Shown: positions 45,992 through 57,856, counted from the stretch's first letter. The stretch: 64,000 nt of DNA from Shewanella aquimarina (GCF_023349185.1 NZ_JAKIKY010000006.1:62001-126000); one strand, 5' to 3'. Program-made: numbers and translations. The notes: a model not told the origin generated them from the sequence alone.

Positions 45992-48900
45992 ATGCTCCCA
46001 AAGTTATCCCATCAACAGACCCTAGAGCCTGTTTACTTGGCGTATCTCGACGCCCTTGCTCAGAGCAATTATTGTGGCGACATAGATAAGCGTTACAGTG
46101 CGCGTCTCGCCCAGGCAACGGATAACTCTGTCTACCAATTTTTGCCACAGGCGGTCTTATATCCTAAGACTCAGGCCGATGTCAGGCTGATCATGACCCT
46201 GGCGACTAAGCCAGAGTTTGATAAGGTGGTCTTTAGTGCGCGTGGTGGTGGTACCGGCACTAACGGTCAGTCTCTGACCCATGGTTTGGTCTTAGATTTG
46301 TCGCGTTATTTTAATCAGGTCATCGAGATTAACGAGAAGGAGCGCTGGGTGAGGGTGCAGGCCGGGGTGGTCAAGGATGCGCTAAACGATGCGCTGCGCC
46401 CACATGGCTTCTTCTTTAGTCCAGATCTCTCAACCTCTAATCGCGCAACCATGGGCGGCATGATCAACACCGACGCCTCGGGGGCCGGCTCGCTGGTGTA
46501 TGGTAAGACGTCGGATCACGTGCTCGAGCTGACCAGCGTGCTGCATGATGGCAGTGTATTGGAAACCAAGCCACTGGATCTGCAATCGCTTGAGGCGCTC
46601 GATGCGCTCGAATCGCCCAGTTTAGGGGAGGCGCTGCAGCGTGATATCGCGGCCATGACCCGGACCCACCGCGACGAGGTGGAGAAGCGTTTTCCCAAAC
46701 TCAATCGTTTCTTGACTGGTTATGATCTGAAAAACGTCTGGAACGCGTCATTCGATGAGTTCAACCTGTCGCGCATCCTCACCGGCTCTGAAGGTACTTT
46801 GGCGGTGATCACCGAGGCCAAGCTGGATATTACGCCGCTGCCTAACACCCGCATGATGGTCAACATCAAGTATGACTCTTTCCAGTCTGCGCTGCGCCAT
46901 GCGCCGGATTTGGTTAAGGCCGAGGCGACCGTGGTGGAAACCGTGGACTCTAAGGTTCTAAATCTGGCCAAGCAGGATATCATTTGGCATTCGGTGTCAT
47001 CTCTGATTGAAGAGGTGCCAGGCGCCTCCATCGATGGCCTCAACATGGTGGAGTTCGCCGGTGAGCCAGAAGAGGTGGAAGCCAAAGTTAAACAATTAGA
47101 GGCGATGCTAGATACTCAGCTTGGCGCTAAACAGGCTGGCCTGCTGGGTTATCAAGTTACCGCCGATAAGGAGAGCATCAACACCATCTATGCCATGCGT
47201 AAGAAGGCGGTGGGACTGCTGGGCGCGACCAAGGGAAGCCGCAAGCCTATCGCCTTCGCCGAAGATACCGCGGTGCCGCCTGAGAAGCTGGCCGACTTTA
47301 TCATGGAGTTCAGGGCACTGCTCGACAGCCATGAGCTGCAATATGGCATGTTCGGTCACGTGGATGCGGGCGTGCTGCATGTGCGCCCGGCGCTGGATAT
47401 GTGCGACCCGCAGGATGAGCGACTGCTCAAGACGGTATCGGATCAGGTGGCGGCACTGACCCTCAAGTATGGCGGCCTGATGTGGGGCGAGCATGGTAAA
47501 GGGGTACGTGGCGAGTATGGTCCGTCGGTCTTCGGCGAAACCCTGTTTGGTCTGCTCGAAGAGGTCAAAGGCTATTTCGACCCCAATAACAAGCTTAACC
47601 CCGGCAAGCTGGTGGCACCTAAGGGCAGCGGACCGCTGCTCTATAATGTCGACAGCACCAAACGCGGAGCCTTCGATCGTCAGATCCCGGTCAACACCCG
47701 CGAGGCTTTCCCCGATGTGATGAATTGTAACGGCAATGGCCTCTGTTTTAACTACAGTGCCTATTCGCCTATGTGTCCCTCCTTCAAGGTGACCGGAGAC
47801 AGGGTACAATCGCCGAAGGGGCGCGCGGGTTTGATGCGCGAATGGCTGCGTCTCTTGGAGGCCGAAGGGGTCGATGTCGAGGCTTTGGCGAAGGCCAAGC
47901 CCCTTGGCTGGTTGCAGCGCACCCAGAACACCCTGAAGAAAGAGCGCGAATATGATTACTCCCACGAGGTGATGGAGTCATTAAAGGGCTGCCTGGCCTG
48001 TAAGGCCTGCTCGTCGCAGTGCCCGGTGAAGGTGGACGTGCCCAAGTTCAGGGCGCAGTTCTTTAACATCTATTACCAGCGTTATCTGCGTCCGGTGAAA
48101 GATTACTTGGTCGCGGGTATCGAGCAGAGTTTGCCCCTGATGGCCAAGATGCCCCAGGTGACTAACTTTGCCTCACAGAATAAGCTGAGTCAGTGGGTGA
48201 TAAAGCAGTCTATCGGCTACGTGGATGCGCCGGCGCTGTCGGTGCCGACACTCAAGCAGCGTCTGGAGAATCATGCCTGCCGTGGCTATGACCTGAATGC
48301 CTTACAGCAGATCCCACAAAGTGAGCGTGACCAATATGTGCTCGTGGTGCAAGACCCGTTCAACAGCTTCTACGAGGCTGAGACGGTTTATCACTTTATT
48401 AAGCTGATCGAGAAGCTGGGCTTCAAGCCAGTGCTGCTGCCCTTTAAGCCTAACGGTAAGCCGATTCATATTAAGGGCTTCTTGGATAAGTTTGCCAAGA
48501 CGGCTCAGTCCAGCGCCGACTTCTTAAATCAGGTGCACGCCCTTGGCATGCCTATGGTGGGGGTAGATCCTGCCATGGTGCTTTGCTATCGCGATGAATA
48601 TAATGAGATCCTCGGTGAACGTCGTGGCGATTTTAACGTGCTGCTGGCCAATGAGTGGCTACTTAAGGTGATTGACGCCAAGGCCTCTTTGGGTGAGGCG
48701 AAAGAGTCGACTAAGCAGTTTACCTGGTTCAGCCACTGCACCGAATCGACGGCTAAGCCCAATACGGCCAAAGAGTGGCAGGCGATCTTTAGCGCATTTG
48801 GCGCCGAGTTAAGCACAGTCAGCCTTGGCTGCTGCGGCATGGCAGGCACCTATGGTCACGAGAGCGATAACCTTAAGCGCTCCAAGGCCCTGTATGAGAT

Positions 48901-49045
48901 GTCTTGGGAGAAGGCCATTGATTCGCTGCCACATGAGCAGATATTGATCTCGGGTTATTCTTGTCGTAGTCAGGTAAAACGCTTCGGTGGCTTTAAGCCT
49001 AAGCATCCGGTGCAGGCGTTACTGGGTCTTATAGACCATGGCTGA
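45992..49045 (+). CDS. ydiJ: D-2-hydroxyglutarate dehydrogenase, YdiJ type (FAD and Fe-S)
   Basis: The 1017-residue protein matches E. coli YdiJ (1018). The N-terminal FAD-binding domain (about residues 40-250) has VVFSARGGGTGTNGQS and MGGMINTDASG. The FAD-linked oxidase C-terminal domain covers about 270-550 with HVDAGVLHVRP. An Fe-S segment follows (CLACKACSSQCPVKVDVPK) and the last third contains the CCG-type motif SLGCCGMAGTYGH. YdiJ-type enzymes oxidise D-2-hydroxyglutarate to 2-oxoglutarate. The long minus-strand open frames inside it are shadows. The DUF1285 gene overlaps its end by eight bases. Confidence 0.92.
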   Translation: MLPKLSHQQTLEPVYLAYLDALAQSNYCGDIDKRYSARLAQATDNSVYQFLPQAVLYPKTQADVRLIMTLATKPEFDKVVFSARGGGTGTNGQSLTHGLVLDLSRYFNQVIEINEKERWVRVQAGVVKDALNDALRPHGFFFSPDLSTSNRATMGGMINTDASGAGSLVYGKTSDHVLELTSVLHDGSVLETKPLDLQSLEALDALESPSLGEALQRDIAAMTRTHRDEVEKRFPKLNRFLTGYDLKNVWNASFDEFNLSRILTGSEGTLAVITEAKLDITPLPNTRMMVNIKYDSFQSALRHAPDLVKAEATVVETVDSKVLNLAKQDIIWHSVSSLIEEVPGASIDGLNMVEFAGEPEEVEAKVKQLEAMLDTQLGAKQAGLLGYQVTADKESINTIYAMRKKAVGLLGATKGSRKPIAFAEDTAVPPEKLADFIMEFRALLDSHELQYGMFGHVDAGVLHVRPALDMCDPQDERLLKTVSDQVAALTLKYGGLMWGEHGKGVRGEYGPSVFGETLFGLLEEVKGYFDPNNKLNPGKLVAPKGSGPLLYNVDSTKRGAFDRQIPVNTREAFPDVMNCNGNGLCFNYSAYSPMCPSFKVTGDRVQSPKGRAGLMREWLRLLEAEGVDVEALAKAKPLGWLQRTQNTLKKEREYDYSHEVMESLKGCLACKACSSQCPVKVDVPKFRAQFFNIYYQRYLRPVKDYLVAGIEQSLPLMAKMPQVTNFASQNKLSQWVIKQSIGYVDAPALSVPTLKQRLENHACRGYDLNALQQIPQSERDQYVLVVQDPFNSFYEAETVYHFIKLIEKLGFKPVLLPFKPNGKPIHIKGFLDKFAKTAQSSADFLNQVHALGMPMVGVDPAMVLCYRDEYNEILGERRGDFNVLLANEWLLKVIDAKASLGEAKESTKQFTWFSHCTESTAKPNTAKEWQAIFSAFGAELSTVSLGCCGMAGTYGHESDNLKRSKALYEMSWEKAIDSLPHEQILISGYSCRSQVKRFGGFKPKHPVQALLGLIDHG

Positions 49046-49487
49046 TAACCAGCCGGATTCGGCGTTGCAACAATTCACGCAAGGCGTTCCCCTGTGTGAT
49101 GAGGAGGCTCTGTTTCATATCGATAGCCAGGGGCGCTGGTTTTATCGCGGCGAGCCCTTGCCCGATAAATTTTGCCGGCTTTTTGCCACCATTTTGCATC
49201 TTAAATCTGAGGGATATTTTCTGATGACGCCGGTGGAGACGGTGAGGGTAGAAGTTGCCGAGTTTCCCTTTATTATCAATGATTATGAAGAGACACAAGA
49301 CGGGCATTTTACCCTGACCAGCTCTATCGGCACCCAGTTCCAGCTGGCCGGGCGTGATGCCTTTGTGGTGGACGAGGCGGCAATATCTGTCTCCTTAGGG
49401 AGGGGATTATCGGCTAAACTTGGAAGAGCCTGTTATTATCGTTTTATCGAGCAATACATGCTAAATCCAGAGGGCGACGTTAAGTAA
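49038..49487 (+). CDS. DUF1285 protein
   Basis: The 149-residue protein matches the DUF1285 family, of unknown function: CDEEALFHIDSQGRWFYRGEPL at the start is split here as an acidic segment then GRWFYRG, and SLGRGLSAKLGRACYYRF is the conserved C-terminal part. Its start lies eight bases inside the end of ydiJ, so it is cotranscribed and translationally coupled, and may act with it. No known domain beyond the DUF. Confidence 0.85.
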   Translation: MADNQPDSALQQFTQGVPLCDEEALFHIDSQGRWFYRGEPLPDKFCRLFATILHLKSEGYFLMTPVETVRVEVAEFPFIINDYEETQDGHFTLTSSIGTQFQLAGRDAFVVDEAAISVSLGRGLSAKLGRACYYRFIEQYMLNPEGDVK

Positions 49488-49610
49488 TGCTTAAGCCTTT
49501 CTAAGATAAGACAATTGGTTTTTCGTTACGAATTAGCGTTAGTCGAGCCCTAGTTTCTTTAGGACCAGATGTTAGTATTAATGCATGGCCGCTGTATCTG
49601 GAGGTGCTGA

Positions 49611-50027
49611 TTGAAACATTATGAAAGCTTGGGATACTTAGTGTCTCATCTTAATATCGAGCTTCAGAAGGCCTTGGATGAGAGGCTAAAGCGCTATGAG
49701 CTAGACATTAAACTCTGGCCTGTCCTGTTTGCCCTGTGGCAGGAGGAGGGGATCACCCAAACAGAGCTGTCTAAGCGCTGTGACGTGGCTAACTACACCA
49801 TGACTCGCCTGTTAGATCAGCTGCAGGTACAGGGCTATATCACCCGTCATCAAGAGGCGGACAATCGCCGCGCCTTCAAAATTTTCCTTACCGACAGTGC
49901 CAAGGCGTTGGAACAAGACCTTATCTGCGAGGCCGAGCGGGTCAACGAGCAGTTTCTCGGTAATCTGTCTGAATTTGAATCGCAACAATTTATCTATCTA
50001 CTCAATAAGATCAATGGCCTATCCTAG
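49611..50027 (+). CDS. MarR-family transcriptional regulator
   Basis: The 138-residue protein has the winged helix-turn-helix of MarR (ITQTELSKRCDVANYTM, then the wing RHQEADNRRAFKIFLTD) between N- and C-terminal dimerisation helices. The start is a TTG with GGAGGT five bases upstream; the nearest ATG is out of frame. The next gene, a lipoprotein, begins 39 bases downstream and may be a target or cotranscribed. The ligand is unknown. Confidence 0.88.
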   Translation: MKHYESLGYLVSHLNIELQKALDERLKRYELDIKLWPVLFALWQEEGITQTELSKRCDVANYTMTRLLDQLQVQGYITRHQEADNRRAFKIFLTDSAKALEQDLICEAERVNEQFLGNLSEFESQQFIYLLNKINGLS

Positions 50028-50066
50028 GCAATCTGACCTATTATCAAACCTCACCTAAATCAACGG

Positions 50067-50540
50067 ATGATCAAAATGCTGAAACCTCTGCTTACTGCGG
50101 CGCTTGTAATGAGCCTGTCTGCCTGTATGGTTAATATCGAGAAATCGCCCAAGTCTTCAACTCACTCTTCCACTCACTCTTCCACATCTCAAGCTGCTGC
50201 CTCTGAGCCAGAATCGGCTGGCGCATCGAGTGTGAGCAGTGACAGCTACGCTAAAGCCTTTACGCTGGCAAATGGCTACAGTCTGGTGGTTGTCGAGGGG
50301 GCGCTGGAACCAAGATCTATTGGCAGTGTGCAGGTGAGTCTGTATCGCAACCTGGATGTGGGGGATTTTGCCGCTAGTCTGGCCTTCGTTCGGGACGGTA
50401 CCATCTTAAAGGCCGAGCTGGTGGATAATTCTCAGAAGCAACAGAAGCTAGTGGTTACCATAGTGACGGCGGGCAGCGGTAACTATCAGAGCACTCAAGC
50501 CGTCTGTGTCGCTGGGGAAAGCCTGACGCTTTGCCAATAA
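50067..50540 (+). CDS. Hypothetical lipoprotein with Ser/Thr/His-rich linker
   Basis: I do not recognise this 157-residue protein. A signal peptide ends in the lipobox SLSAC, so Cys20 (from ATG 50067) should be lipidated. It is followed by a repeat-like THSSTHSSTS segment and then a small beta-rich domain (about residues 65-157) with a C-terminal Cys pair (AVCVAGESLTLC). It may be membrane-anchored on the periplasmic side. Start ATG 50067 or ATG 50076 are equally possible. Confidence 0.6.
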   Translation: MIKMLKPLLTAALVMSLSACMVNIEKSPKSSTHSSTHSSTSQAAASEPESAGASSVSSDSYAKAFTLANGYSLVVVEGALEPRSIGSVQVSLYRNLDVGDFAASLAFVRDGTILKAELVDNSQKQQKLVVTIVTAGSGNYQSTQAVCVAGESLTLCQ

Positions 50541-50675
50541 GCAGAGCTTTATTTTGGTGTCTCGGCGCGAATGGTCACAGAAGCTTGAATACTTGTCTGC
50601 GCTATTGTGTCTGTCTGGTTAGATCTGTTCTTTTATTTGAATAGGCGATTAAGCTCGGGATGTCGTAACTTTGAG

Positions 50676-51020
50676 TTACACCACCAGCAACATGCCCAGG
50701 CTCGATACGGCCATGACTATGATGACAGATTGCAACAGCATACGACTTTGCATCAGGTTTTCCTTTCCCTGTTTGATGCTGGTGATCAGGCGATTTTGCT
50801 TGTAGATGCGGCAGATCATCTGCTCACTGTTGGGATCGATTAACAGTTGAAACTTACAGGGCGCGCCACTGTTCAGTTTCACCTCATGTTCGCTCTTGGG
50901 GCCGAAATTAAGCTTACGCGACACCCGCTTGCCGTTAACAAATACCTGCTCCAGACCTATCCAGTTACTGGCCTGTAACTCCACCAAATCCTGATTAAAG
51001 TGGTACTTGAAACTTATCAT
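50676..51020 (-). CDS. Small membrane protein of unknown function
   Basis: A 114-residue protein with an N-terminal beta-rich region (FKYHFNQDLVELQ, VFVNGKRVSRKLNFG) and one C-terminal hydrophobic span (MLLQSVIIVMAVSSLGMLLVV, described as a 21-residue span at about 93-113). AGGA precedes the ATG. I know no family for it, but the composition and ribosome site suggest a real gene. It is isolated from neighbours on both sides. Confidence 0.55.
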   Translation of the reverse strand: MISFKYHFNQDLVELQASNWIGLEQVFVNGKRVSRKLNFGPKSEHEVKLNSGAPCKFQLLIDPNSEQMICRIYKQNRLITSIKQGKENLMQSRMLLQSVIIVMAVSSLGMLLVV

Positions 51021-51218
51021 AATGCAATCCTAGCGAAGATGATGAGCCTCTAAGTCAAGCAGAGGAATATGACATTTTCCAGTACGCCTTTGTGAAAAAT
51101 CTGTGTCTGAAAATTATCTCTTTGGCGCTAAAAGAAAAATTGAATCAGAAAATTTTTGAGCTGTTTTTTATAGGTTGAGTAGGCTATGGCCTGGTGCAAA
51201 ACTCGGGTTGTAGGCAAT

Positions 51219-51248
51219 AAAAAACCACCGAACTTGTCGGTGGTTTTT
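51219..51248 (-). terminator. Rho-independent terminator after ldh
   Basis: AAAACCACCGA / TCGGTGGTTTT hairpin with T run on the minus strand. Bases 51021-51218 hold no gene I can see. Confidence 0.86.
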
Positions 51249-51282
51249 CAATCCGGCTAGCATCAGAAATTAGCGCCAGAAA

Positions 51283-52314
51283 TTATTTTTCGCCGTTGAT
51301 GATGGCGCGTGCCAGTTCGTCGGCAACATCCGCTGTGGTGCGGTTTTGCGCGTCAGACTGTTCGAAGATCTTCAGCAGTGTGTTGTAGATCTCTTCTACC
51401 TTGGCGGTAGATTTTTGTGCGTCGTAATCTTTTTCGAACGATACATTGATGATACCGCCGGCGTTGATCACATAGTCTGGCGCATATAGGATGCCCAGTT
51501 CTTTAAGCTTCTCGCCATGGCGCAGTTCGGCAAGCTGGTTGTTGGCACAACCTGCCACAATCTTAGCTTTCAGCAGTGGAATCGTGGTGTCGTTGATGGT
51601 GGCACCCAGGGCACATGGTGCATAGATATCGACATCTTGATGATAGATATCTTGAGGCGCAACCACGGTAGCACCAAACTCGGTAGCGACCTTATCCAGT
51701 GATGACTGGTGAATGTCGGTTACGATCAGCTCGGCGCCTTCTTCATGCAGGTGACGACACAGGTAGTAACCTACGTGGCCAACGCCCTGAACGGCAATCT
51801 TAAGGTCCTTGAGGCTGTCCAGGCCACGCTGATGCTTAACGGCAGCCTTGATACCCAGGTAGGTGCCAAGCGCAGTAAATGGTGATGGGTCACCGCTCTG
51901 ACCTTCAAGACCCGCCATGTATGGGGTTTCTTGGTGAGCAATCATGATGTCGCTGGTAGACACGCCCACATCTTCTGCAGAGTAGTACTTACCACCCAGA
52001 GTATGAATACAACGACCGAAGGCGCGGAACAGGGCTTCACGGTTTTCTACTTTAGGATCGGCGATGATCACCGACTTACCGCCACCCATTGCCAGACCGG
52101 CGAGGGCGTTCTTGTAGGTCATGCCACGAGACAGACGTAATACGTCGGTCAGTGCTTCGTCATCAGACTCATAGTTCCACATTCTGCAACCGCCGACCGC
52201 TGGGCCCAGGTTGGTGTTGTGAATGGCTATGATTGCACGTAAGCCACTTTCTTTATCATGACAAAATACGACCTGTTCGTGGTCATCAAATGAGATATGA
52301 TTAAATACTGCCAC
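51283..52314 (-). CDS. ldh: Leucine dehydrogenase (Glu/Leu/Phe/Val dehydrogenase family)
   Basis: Ldh deaminates leucine and other branched-chain amino acids to 2-oxo acids with NAD+. GTG 52312-52314 gives 343 residues and starts AVFNHISFDDHEQV; GGAG lies upstream, and the frame is open 14 codons further. The catalytic Lys is in LAMGGGKSVII and the NAD-binding motif is VQGVGHVGYYL. A 20-base palindrome lies upstream, in the region shared with a divergent DUF4826 gene. It resembles branched-chain amino-acid regulators of Shewanella, from memory. Confidence 0.94.
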   Translation of the reverse strand: MAVFNHISFDDHEQVVFCHDKESGLRAIIAIHNTNLGPAVGGCRMWNYESDDEALTDVLRLSRGMTYKNALAGLAMGGGKSVIIADPKVENREALFRAFGRCIHTLGGKYYSAEDVGVSTSDIMIAHQETPYMAGLEGQSGDPSPFTALGTYLGIKAAVKHQRGLDSLKDLKIAVQGVGHVGYYLCRHLHEEGAELIVTDIHQSSLDKVATEFGATVVAPQDIYHQDVDIYAPCALGATINDTTIPLLKAKIVAGCANNQLAELRHGEKLKELGILYAPDYVINAGGIINVSFEKDYDAQKSTAKVEEIYNTLLKIFEQSDAQNRTTADVADELARAIINGEK

Positions 52315-52469
52315 TTTATGAGTTCTCCGCTTGGGAATTAAAACGCCGAATGCCAAAGAGGCGCCTTCGACGGCTTGTTATATTTATTGCAGAACGATAG
52401 CATTTAGCGATACTCTCAACAAAGCAAAGATTGGGATTAATTGTGATCGGTGTGGCAATTTTGCTTTCC

Positions 52470-52489
52470 ACTTTACGTTAACGTAAAGT
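52470..52489. promoter_or_regulatory. 20-base perfect palindrome ACTTTACGTTAACGTAAAGT, candidate LiuR box
   Basis: The perfect palindrome lies 156 bases before the ldh start and 82 bases before the DUF4826 start. The TTTACG/CGTAAA halves resemble what I recall of the LiuR (MerR family) motif that controls branched-chain amino-acid catabolism; this match is from memory. Confidence 0.6.
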
Positions 52490-52570
52490 TGTGTGTGAAT
52501 TTTCACGCAATATGCAGTTTGTCAGCTCCATTTCGCCCTTCACAGCATAACTATAACAATAGGAAGCAGT

Positions 52571-53020
52571 ATGACGGAACAAGCAGTCGAGAACACCAAA
52601 GCACTCACAGCAGAAGAACAAGAAGCCCTAACACAACAATGGGTTAAAGAGCATTTTCAGAAGGCAAATCGCTTCCTGGCTGAAAAAGGGGTGATCCCAA
52701 GTAAAGTGATTGCCGAAGAGAGCCGTTACCTTGCGCCTTTCCTCGCGGTATGGAAGATGGAGTCTAAGCAGCCAAAGCCACAGACCTTCTGGGTGATGTC
52801 TGGCGATCTGCCTTCAGATTATGTGGATGTTAAGGTCGCCGCCACCGCGCGCGACGCGATTCGCCATTTCTCTATGATGTGGCAGCTTAAGGCGGAAAAC
52901 CTGGTGAAATCTGGCGCCGTAAAGGACAAGACCCAGGCGCAGTTTGCGCAGCTGTTGGTGTCACGTGCCGAGAGCCTGTATCAGATCCACAACGACGAAA
53001 AATTGTGGAAAGAAGGCTAA
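52571..53020 (+). CDS. DUF4826 protein
   Basis: The 149-residue, mostly helical cytoplasmic protein matches DUF4826, a family of unknown function in Shewanella and relatives. It begins with a Glu/Gln-rich leader, then WVKEHFQKANRFLAEKG and a conserved QTFWVMSGDLPSDYV segment and ends with a helical AQLLVSRAESLYQIH. AGGAAG precedes the ATG. It is divergent from ldh and shares the palindrome region. Confidence 0.75.
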   Translation: MTEQAVENTKALTAEEQEALTQQWVKEHFQKANRFLAEKGVIPSKVIAEESRYLAPFLAVWKMESKQPKPQTFWVMSGDLPSDYVDVKVAATARDAIRHFSMMWQLKAENLVKSGAVKDKTQAQFAQLLVSRAESLYQIHNDEKLWKEG

Positions 53021-53090
53021 GCGTTTTAAACAGCCATCGCTGTTAGGAGTGTCTTTAAAAAGCGCTTGAAACGAGAGCCTAAAGCCTAAT

Positions 53091-53120
53091 AAAAAAGCCG
53101 CCCATCTGAGGCGGCTTTTT
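53091..53120 (+). terminator. Rho-independent terminator after the DUF4826 gene
   Basis: AAAAAAGCCGCC / GGCGGCTTTTT hairpin with CATCTGA loop. Confidence 0.88.
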
Positions 53121-53221
53121 AGTGTTCTCAGCTTCGACGCTTTCTTGTTATCAGATACAGGTCATCAGCTATTTGGCATCGGCTACAGGGCATCAGCGAC
53201 TGGAGACTCGCATCTGCCAGC

Positions 53222-54415
53222 TTATGCCAGGTAGGCGTAGCCAGAGTTGAGTAGCCAGATAAAGTATTGGCCTATGGCCTCATGCTGACACAGGTCCAGC
53301 GCCTGCTCGCCCTCGAAGCTAAATGCATTAGCCAGCAACATAAGCTGCTCATTCAGCTCATCGGCATCGTCATCATCAATATCAACAAAGTCGTAGATCT
53401 CACCATTGATAAAGAGCCTAGCGTGTTTATCGCCTTCGAGACGAATCACCTTCAGCCCGCCGATGCGTTGCAGGCAGGCGCCATCTTCCAGGGCTTCCAT
53501 CAGCTCATCCTGGCTGTAACTTTCCCCTTGCTCAGCCAGATCCAGTTCGAAGCGGTTCTGACTCAGGGTCTGACCCAACACGGTTTGATAGTGGTCAGGC
53601 TGCGATAAGATCTCTGAGACCAGGGCTAGCATGCCTGCTTGCTGCTCGACGCTCAGTAGGCCTGGGCTGGTGGGTTCCTGATTCGAGATAAAGCGCTTAT
53701 TGCCGCCGTTGGTGTCGATGAGATGATCGGCTATGCTGCTAAAGAGCTCCTGCTGGCTGGGGGCGCGAAACCCTATGGAGTAACTCAGCGCCGTCTCCAA
53801 TGTCTCACCGCGGTGGGGGAAGCCCGGCGGGATATAGAGCATGTCGCCGGTCTCGAGTACCACATCCAAGATGGGCTCAAAATCGTCGATCAGCGCCGTG
53901 TGAGTATCGCCGCCGCGGGGCGAGTATTGCCCATTGGCACCGACTTTCCAGCGGCGTCTGCCTTCGCCCTGGAGTAAGAAGACATCATAGTTGTCGATAT
54001 GGGGGCCGACTCCGCCACCTGGCGTGGCGTAGGAGACCATGAGATCGTCGAAGCGCCAGTCGGGGATGAAACGAAAGGCGTTAACGAGTGGTTCCACATC
54101 CGGGTACCAATGGTTGACGGCCTGTACCAGCAGCTGCCAGTTGGCATCGCCGAAGGGGGCGTAATCTTCTATTGGACCCTGGATGATCTCCCAGTTGTCT
54201 TTCTTCGTCAGCACGATGCGCGAGGCGACCTCTTCTTCGCAGGCGAGTCCCGCTAGTTCATCGGGGGCGATAGGGTCTTGAAAATGCGCGAAGGCGCCCT
54301 TGATCACCAGAGGTTGTTTCTGCCAGTGGTTGGCTAAAAATGCTTGCGTATCGAAGTTGGGAGTATACATGGGGTAGGTCGTCTGGCCAGAGTAATAGGG
54401 GGCAGTATATGCCAA
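53222..54415 (-). CDS. roxA: Ribosomal protein L16 arginine hydroxylase, cupin/JmjC type
   Basis: RoxA (YcfD) is a 2-oxoglutarate and iron-dependent oxygenase that hydroxylates an arginine in ribosomal protein L16. The metal ligands are HxD in GVGPHIDNYDVF and the His in GFPHRGETLE. The family start is probably ATG 54368-54370 (MYTPNFDTQAF); the 397-residue frame from 54415 adds 15 residues. E. coli YcfD has 373. The C-terminal part carries LEDGACLQRIGGLKVIRL, the usual winged-helix region. It is a lone gene. Confidence 0.9.
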   Translation of the reverse strand: MAYTAPYYSGQTTYPMYTPNFDTQAFLANHWQKQPLVIKGAFAHFQDPIAPDELAGLACEEEVASRIVLTKKDNWEIIQGPIEDYAPFGDANWQLLVQAVNHWYPDVEPLVNAFRFIPDWRFDDLMVSYATPGGGVGPHIDNYDVFLLQGEGRRRWKVGANGQYSPRGGDTHTALIDDFEPILDVVLETGDMLYIPPGFPHRGETLETALSYSIGFRAPSQQELFSSIADHLIDTNGGNKRFISNQEPTSPGLLSVEQQAGMLALVSEILSQPDHYQTVLGQTLSQNRFELDLAEQGESYSQDELMEALEDGACLQRIGGLKVIRLEGDKHARLFINGEIYDFVDIDDDDADELNEQLMLLANAFSFEGEQALDLCQHEAIGQYFIWLLNSGYAYLA

Positions 54416-54488
54416 AAAATAAGCTTATTCTGAAAGCTACTTGCTTTAAAAACTAGCTATTTTTAAAACTATTTTTTGTCAAAATAAT

Positions 54489-54518
54489 AGAGGCGGTAAG
54501 CTGCTGCCTACCGCCTCT
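54489..54518 (-). terminator. Terminator-like hairpin after purB
   Basis: AGAGGCGGTA / TACCGCCTCT stem; the tail ATTATTTTG is only partly T-rich, so the terminator is less certain. Confidence 0.6.
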
Positions 54519-54538
54519 TGTTGGGTGTCAATGGATGA

Positions 54539-56559
<2,021 letters not shown>

Positions 56560-56562
56560 GGC

Positions 56563-57678
56563 TTACTCTCTAATCAGACTGTCTATGATGCCACCGCCAA
56601 GGCAGACTTCGCCGTCATAAAACACGGCAGACTGACCAGGGGTTACGGCGGCAACGGGCTCGTCGAAGATCACCTTGATGCGATCATCTCCTTCATAGGT
56701 GAGGGTACAGGCCACGTCCTGCTGACGGTAACGTGTCTTGACTGTTATCTTGGCGCCATCAACGGGCCCTTTTCTATCGACCCAGTGTAGCTGATCGGCG
56801 TAGAAACCCACCGACATGAGGCGAGGGTGCTTGCCACCTTGACCGACAACCAACACGTTACGTTCGAGATCTTTATCGACCACATACCAAGGATCGTCGT
56901 TGCTGTTCTTCATGCCGCCGATCCCCAGCCCTTTACGCTGGCCCAGGGTGTGGTACATCAAGCCTTGGTGCTCACCTATGACTTCGCCTTCGGCAGTCTC
57001 TATCTTGCCGGGCTGTGCGGGCAGAAAGGTGCGCAGAAAATCGGTGAACTTACGCTCGCCGATAAAGCAGATGCCTGTGCTGTCCTTCTTGTCATGGGTA
57101 ACCAGCCCCATCTCCTTGGCAATTTCACGCACTTCGCTCTTCTCCAGTTCACCCACGGGGAACAGGGAGCGGGCGATCTGCTCATGGCTTAAGGTATAGA
57201 GGAAGTAGCTCTGGTCTTTGTTGCCATCGACGCCACGTAGCATCTGGCTTTGACCCGAGGCGTCGCTGCGGCGTACATAGTGCCCCATGGCGATGTAGTC
57301 GGCGTCCAGGATGTCGTCTGCAAATTCGAGAAATGCCTTAAACTTGATCTCTTTGTTGCACATGATATCTGGGTTAGGGGTGCGCCCCGCCTTATATTCG
57401 GCAAGGAAGTACTCGAACACATTGTCCCAGTATTCGGCGGCAAAGTTAACCGTGTGCAGCTTGATCCCCAGTTTGTCGCAAACGGCTTGGGCATCTTTAA
57501 GATCTTCGGCGGCGGCACAATACTCGTCGGTATCGTCCTCTTCCCAGTTTTTCATGAACAGGCCTTCGACCTGATAGCCCTGTTGCATGAGGAGATACGC
57601 CGAAACAGATGAATCGACACCGCCGGACATACCGACGATCACTTTTTTACCGTTTGGATTGGGTTCGATTGCTGCCAT
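56563..57678 (-). CDS. mnmA: tRNA-specific 2-thiouridylase MnmA
   Basis: MnmA makes s2U34 in tRNA for Lys, Glu and Gln with sulfur passed through the TusBCDE relay. The 371-residue protein has the PP-loop [15 protein letters not shown], the catalytic Cys in MCNKEIKF and the persulfide Cys in [11 protein letters not shown]. Because it acts on tRNA-Lys(UUU), it modifies the anticodon of the seven-copy array in this window. Its stop is followed three bases later by the hflD start. Confidence 0.96.
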   Translation of the reverse strand: MAAIEPNPNGKKVIVGMSGGVDSSVSAYLLMQQGYQVEGLFMKNWEEDDTDEYCAAAEDLKDAQAVCDKLGIKLHTVNFAAEYWDNVFEYFLAEYKAGRTPNPDIMCNKEIKFKAFLEFADDILDADYIAMGHYVRRSDASGQSQMLRGVDGNKDQSYFLYTLSHEQIARSLFPVGELEKSEVREIAKEMGLVTHDKKDSTGICFIGERKFTDFLRTFLPAQPGKIETAEGEVIGEHQGLMYHTLGQRKGLGIGGMKNSNDDPWYVVDKDLERNVLVVGQGGKHPRLMSVGFYADQLHWVDRKGPVDGAKITVKTRYRQQDVACTLTYEGDDRIKVIFDEPVAAVTPGQSAVFYDGEVCLGGGIIDSLIRE

Positions 57679-57856
57679 AAATCCTAAAAACCATTAAATT
57701 CGTGTAGCTATGGTGGCTGTTTTCTGGGGTTGAGTAAGCCGGTTTGCCTGCTTAGCCCTGTGTCTAATTGCGCGTCGATCGCGCATCACTTGCCGGGAAA
57801 ATCATCACCATAATATGCGGGGGCATATTCTATCACGCATTGTGACTTTGGGCTAA

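Noticed and set aside
47108..47965. 285-codon open frame on the minus strand inside ydiJ
   Set aside because: It is a shadow of the ydiJ reading frame, with no ribosome site and no recognisable domain.
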